Assembly (NCBI GenBank): GCA_030674155.1
Contig: CM060326.1
Span: 17,702,883 to 17,712,882, forward strand
DNA from: Stramonita haemastoma
Lineage: Eukaryota; Mollusca; Gastropoda; Neogastropoda; Muricidae
Reading direction: 5' to 3'
DNA length: 10,000 nucleotides
This document shows, piece by piece, positions 6,913-10,000 of this stretch; position 1 is the stretch's first letter, and each line of letters opens with the position of its first letter. The position numbers were made by a program, and so were the translations under genes. Under the pieces are notes generated by a model. It did not search any database and was not told the origin of the DNA. It worked only from the letters and a program-made list of their open reading frames with translations.

Positions 6913-7712
6913 TGCTGCTGCGCTGTGGAGACGTTGAGCAGAACCCAGGACCTACCACCCGCCCGGGCAGACTGAGCAGCGCAGGACGTGGGACGGGGGC
7001 GGACCGGACTGGCGCTTCTGGAGGCAGCGAACGGGCAACTCCATCTTCTCCCGAGCAGCCCTCACTACTCGACCTCATGGGTATGTTACAGATTATGGAC
7101 GGTAACATCAAACGAATTGACAACAACATCACGGAACTGAAAGAACAGTTTGCTGGACTGCACACTACGGTTCAGGACCTGAAAGATGAAGTAAAAATCC
7201 TGAAAGAACAAAATGTGGATTTGAAAAAACAAAATTCTGATCTTCTTACCAAAATAGACTCGTTAGAGAAAAAGACTGATGACCTGGAAAACAGAAGCAA
7301 ACGAAATAATCTGATATTCCATGGTATCTCTAGAGACCATAACGAGTCAAGGGAAGAGCTGGAAGGGAAGCTGAGGGATGTCATTGTGGACAAACTCAGC
7401 ATGACTAGAGATGTAGAGTTTGACCGCTGCCACAGGTTGAATGGAAAACCTGATTCCCCTGTGATTGTTTGCTGCACCTCCTACAAAGATAAAATAGATA
7501 TGCTTAAAGCCAAACGTAATCTGAAGGGCAGCGACATTTTCATAGGGGAAGATTTTTCACAGCGAGTCAGAGATATCAGGCGAAAGCTGTCTCCCCACCT
7601 AAAACAAGCAAAGGCAGAGGGTAAAAGGGCCACCATGGTCTTTGACCATCTACTGATAGATGGCAGGAAATATTTCCTTGATGACCATGGTGCCCTGACA
7701 GAAAACAGATAG
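6912..7712 (+). CDS. LINE C ORF1p: 2A-like motif, coiled coil, L1-type RRM and C-terminal domain
   Basis: The protein should bind the element's RNA as a trimeric nucleic-acid chaperone in the retrotransposition particle. Counting from 6912 (266 codons), residues 7-14 are the 2A-like DVEQNPGP. Residues 15-50 are a Gly/Ser/Pro-rich spacer. About 52-128 are heptad-rich coiled coil (LKDEVKILKEQ, LLTKIDSLEKK). About 132-205 match the L1 ORF1p RRM, starting LENRSKRNNLIFHGI and including DVEFDRCHRLN. About 206-262 match the L1 C-terminal domain (IFIGEDFSQRVRDIRRKL, GKRATMVFDHLLIDGRKYF). No CCHC knuckle is present. The frame is open back to 6819 but has no ATG there. TTG at 6912 is only the frame's nominal start, and CTG at 6903 has a favourable context (G at -3, G at +4). 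The stop is TAG at 7710-7712. Domain assignment is firm, but the start is not. Confidence 0.85.
   Translation: MLLRCGDVEQNPGPTTRPGRLSSAGRGTGADRTGASGGSERATPSSPEQPSLLDLMGMLQIMDGNIKRIDNNITELKEQFAGLHTTVQDLKDEVKILKEQNVDLKKQNSDLLTKIDSLEKKTDDLENRSKRNNLIFHGISRDHNESREELEGKLRDVIVDKLSMTRDVEFDRCHRLNGKPDSPVIVCCTSYKDKIDMLKAKRNLKGSDIFIGEDFSQRVRDIRRKLSPHLKQAKAEGKRATMVFDHLLIDGRKYFLDDHGALTENR
6930..6953 (+). other. 2A-like ribosome-skipping motif (DVEQNPGP)
   Basis: The frame reads LLRCGDVEQNPGP, an exact fit to the 2A core D(V/I)ExNPGP. In known 2A sequences the ribosome fails to join the final Gly and Pro, releasing the upstream peptide and restarting at Pro. Here that would detach the N-terminal leader and leave ORF1p starting at the Pro encoded by 6951-6953. 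Activity also depends on about 20 preceding residues, which in this copy are split by the apparent frameshift. Confidence 0.88.
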
Positions 7713-7913
7713 GACAGTGGCCGGCCTGTTTCTGACCAGGGTTTTGTCCAGGACGAAAGTAGAGAGGGGAGAAAAGAAAGATTGACACCGGTGCTATCGT
7801 CACGCTCTGTTACAGGTCAGGATGACATTGCTGAACACTGCCAGGCAAACCAGAACAGCCAGGCTGAAGTGTCAGCACGTTGCACGTGCACACACACAAC
7901 TGGTACAGCGTGT
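7713..7913 (+). other. ORF1-ORF2 spacer, open in the shared frame
   Basis: The 201 bases between the ORF1 TAG and the first ORF2 ATG contain no stop in the frame shared by both ORFs (67 sense codons, hydrophilic, Ser/Gln/Asp/Arg-rich). Immediately after the stop come GACAGTGGCCGGCCTGT and its 8-bp palindrome GGCCGGCC (7719-7726), flanked by ACAG and CTGT. ORF2 could be reached by re-initiation at 7914 or by readthrough of the UAG. The sequence does not prove either. Confidence 0.6.
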
Positions 7914-10000
7914 ATGATGTCTTCAAATAAACCCTTTTCTTTTTTGTTATGGAATGTCAATGGTTTGTCCTCAAAACTTTCTGATTGTGATTTCATTTCT
8001 TTTCTTCATACTTTTGATTTTGTCTGTTTGGTAGAAACTTTTATGGAAGAATGTTCTCATATTTTTTCAGGATATACGAATTTTTGCAAACCTGCAGTTA
8101 AGTTTTCAAGGCAAGGGAGACGATCGGGAGGAGTGGTTTGTTTAGTAAGGAATGAATTACAGTCCTTTGTTAAATTTGTTGATGTCAATTATGCCAATTT
8201 TTGTGTGTTATTGATTAATAAAACATTGTTTGGTTTGGATAAAGATGTGTTGTATATCTGTTCATATGTACCTCCGGAAAGTTCTCCTTTTTATGCCCAT
8301 TTTGATGTGGAGAATGGAATAAGTATGCTTGAGGAATGTCTCACTGATTGTTTGTTATCACTTGATGTTTATGTTATATTAAATGGTGACTTGAACAGTA
8401 GAACTGCCAATATTTCTCCAGATGTCCTTGCAGATGATGTTTACAGTAATCAACATAAAAGTAGTCCTGTTAGCTCGTTTCGCCATTCAGAAGATTGCGT
8501 TTTAAATAATTATGGAAAACTGCTATTAAATATGTGCACTGCATTGGATTTGTGTATTTTGAATGGTCATTGTAAAGGCGACCTGGAAGGTTGCTATACA
8601 TATTTTTCTGAGTCAGGTAGCAGTGTCAACGATTATTTTCTATTTTCCAAAAATTTATTTTCTAAAGTAATAGACTGTTGTGAATTAACTGTATTGGAAC
8701 GCATTGATTCAGACCATATGCCTTTGAAACTTTGTATTTCTTTTCCAAATGAAAACATGTGTGTAAAAAGTCAAGAGCAAGACTTTGTTATAGAAAAATT
8801 CGTATGGAATGATGAGTTTGCTCATGTTTTTGGTGATAGATTGTGCAGTGAAGATATTAGTGTAAAGATTGATGTGGCAACAAATTTAATAGATGTTAAT
8901 GTGAATGATGCACTAAATATGTTTAATGATTGCATTAAGGAAAGCGCGATCTGTATGAAAAAGCAAGTGCGTGTGAATGATAAAAAGCTATCTTGTGACT
9001 GGTATGATCAGGAATGTGTTGTAAGTAAAAAAAAAGTAAGAAAATTGTTAAGAATATGTAGACGTTCATGCACAGCAAATGATAAAGATGCTTTTTTAAT
9101 TGCTAGGCGAGAATATAAGAATTTATTAAAGAGGAAAAAGAGACAATTTAATAAATCTTTTGTAGAGAAGCTAATAACTTCGGTGAACAATCAAAGAGAG
9201 TTTTGGAATACTGTTCGTCAAATGTCGTTTAAAGGGAAACAACCCAGACACACAATAACTACTGATGAATGGTTTTGTCATTTTAAAGCTTTATTAGAAT
9301 CAGGCTCTGAAACTGTTGTTCTTGAATATGTATCAGAGGATAACACTAATGATTATATGAATCGCCCTATTTCTAAAGAGGAAGTTTTGCTAGCCATAAG
9401 AAAACTTAAAAATCGTAAGGCAGCTGGTCCTGATGGTATAAATTAGTGAACTGTTTAAAAATTCATCTGATCAAGTTGTCCAGTTTTTCATTAAGCTGTT
9501 TAATAAATTATTCGATGATGGTGTTTACCCAAATAACTGGAATGAGTCTATTATTTTGCCACTCTACAAAAAGGTGTCGTAAATAATCCTGATAACTATA
9601 GGGGGATTTCACTGAATGATGTAAGCAGTAAACTTTATGGAATAATTATCAATAAGCGTTTACAAGAATGGGTAGATGAAAACAACATTACAGGTGATCA
9701 TCAGGCTGGGTTTAAAAGAGGTTATTCAACTGTAGACCATATGTTTACCTTACTGGCACTTGTTCAAAAGCAATTCGCACATAATCGAAAACTATATGCT
9801 GCTTTTATTGACTTTGAGAAAGCGTTCGACTCCATTAATCGTAGTATTCTTTGGTCTGTTTTGGATAAGAATGGTATTAAAGGTAAACTTTATAGATGTG
9901 TTAGAAGTATGTATAATTCTGTAAAAGCTAGAGTTCGTTGTGGTGATAAATTAACTGATTACATTAATTGTACTGCTGGTGTGAAACAGGGGGATGCTTG
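7914..10000 (+). pseudogene. LINE C ORF2p: APE endonuclease and reverse transcriptase, two frameshifts, incomplete at window end
   Basis: ORF2p would nick target DNA and reverse-transcribe the element RNA at the nick. The chosen start is ATG 7914 (a second ATG follows at 7917), since the endonuclease fold begins at once. From there WNVNGL (residues 13-18), E41 in LVET, GRRSGGVVCLVRN (68-80), GDLN (158-161), ND-Y with D240, and SDH (266-268) give the full catalytic set of an exonuclease-endonuclease-phosphatase domain. A basic linker (about 385-440) precedes the RT start, RKLKNRKAAGPDGI. The frame breaks at TAG 9444-9446: one extra A in the A3 at 9440-9442. It resumes as ISELFKN in the +1 frame and breaks again at 9580, from one missing G at 9573-9574. 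The third frame (from about 9573) carries NNPDNYRGISL, QAGFKRGYSTVDH, motif A FIDFEKAFDS (Asp codon 9810-9812) and motif B GVKQGDA at the window edge. Motif C onward lies outside. Confidence 0.92.

Larger units (their letters stand above)
6607..10000 (+). mobile_element. LINE C: near-complete two-ORF APE-type retrotransposon, 3' end beyond window
   Basis: The element appears to begin at G6 (6607-6612), directly after (TC)n. It then has a structured 5' UTR, ORF1 with a 2A-like motif and L1-type RNA-binding architecture (to 7712), a 201-base spacer, and ORF2 with APE endonuclease and RT (from 7914, cut by the window end at RT motif B). Three single-base indels, all in homopolymers, interrupt it: near 6911-6913, 9440-9442 and 9573-9574. 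Clade assignment is open. The endonuclease and RT fit APE-type elements, and candidates are L1/Tx1-like, CR1/L2-like or Ingi-like groups, several of which include members with 2A-like sequences. Confidence 0.92.

Noticed and set aside
6900..6960. Integrated RNA-virus fragment, suggested by the 2A-like motif
   Set aside because: The motif continues directly into an L1-type ORF1p and is followed by an APE-RT ORF2. 2A-like sequences are known in LINEs, so a virus is not needed.
7172..7803. Minus-strand open frames opposite ORF1
   Set aside because: The plus strand encodes a recognisable L1-type ORF1p, and the opposite frames have no independent features.

Overview
This is eukaryotic, intron-free, repeat-dominated DNA, most likely from a marine invertebrate and probably a mollusc. 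The evidence is tRNA-derived SINE relics whose core wording I associate with gastropod repeats, long di- to hexanucleotide microsatellites, and APE-type non-LTR retrotransposons (LINEs), one carrying a 2A-like peptide. The species cannot be fixed from the sequence. I see no host gene, tRNA gene, rRNA or CRISPR array.

Layout. 1-455: A-rich non-coding DNA with a 28-bp direct repeat. 456-1061: a nearly G-free pentanucleotide satellite of ACCAC/ACTAC type. 1062-1888: no gene, with an (AATA/AATG)n block at 1459-1553. 1889-2345: a tRNA-derived SINE on the minus strand. 2346-3045: anonymous DNA followed by a second, more decayed minus-strand SINE. 3046-3781: AT-rich DNA with one strong G-quadruplex motif. 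3782-4473: a chain of microsatellites (TCTG, TCTCTG, TC, TCTA, CA, GA).

4472-6047 is LINE A, minus strand. It is 5'-truncated inside the reverse transcriptase (RT), keeps the rest of ORF2 interrupted by one frameshift, and ends in a hairpin-bearing 3' UTR and a (TTTCA)9 tail. 6045-6089 is a (GA)n plus (GAACTC)4 junction. 6090-6504 is LINE B, the minus-strand 3' end of another retroelement. 6505-6606 is a (TC)n tract.

6607-10000 is LINE C, plus strand, running off the window: 5' UTR with inverted repeats, ORF1 (2A-like motif, coiled coil, L1-type RNA-binding domains), a 67-codon open spacer, then ORF2 (APE endonuclease and the first part of the RT). ORF2 is broken by two single-base indels.

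In LINE C the parts would work together in target-primed reverse transcription. ORF1p coats the RNA, the endonuclease nicks the target, and the RT copies from the nick. LINE A and LINE C have clearly related RTs (32 of 43 residues identical in the overlapping block) but are different families. The most interesting points are the 2A-like sequence at the front of an L1-type ORF1, the single UAG separating ORF1 and ORF2 in one otherwise open frame, and the fact that all three LINE pieces abut (TC)n/(GA)n, suggesting microsatellite-associated integration.
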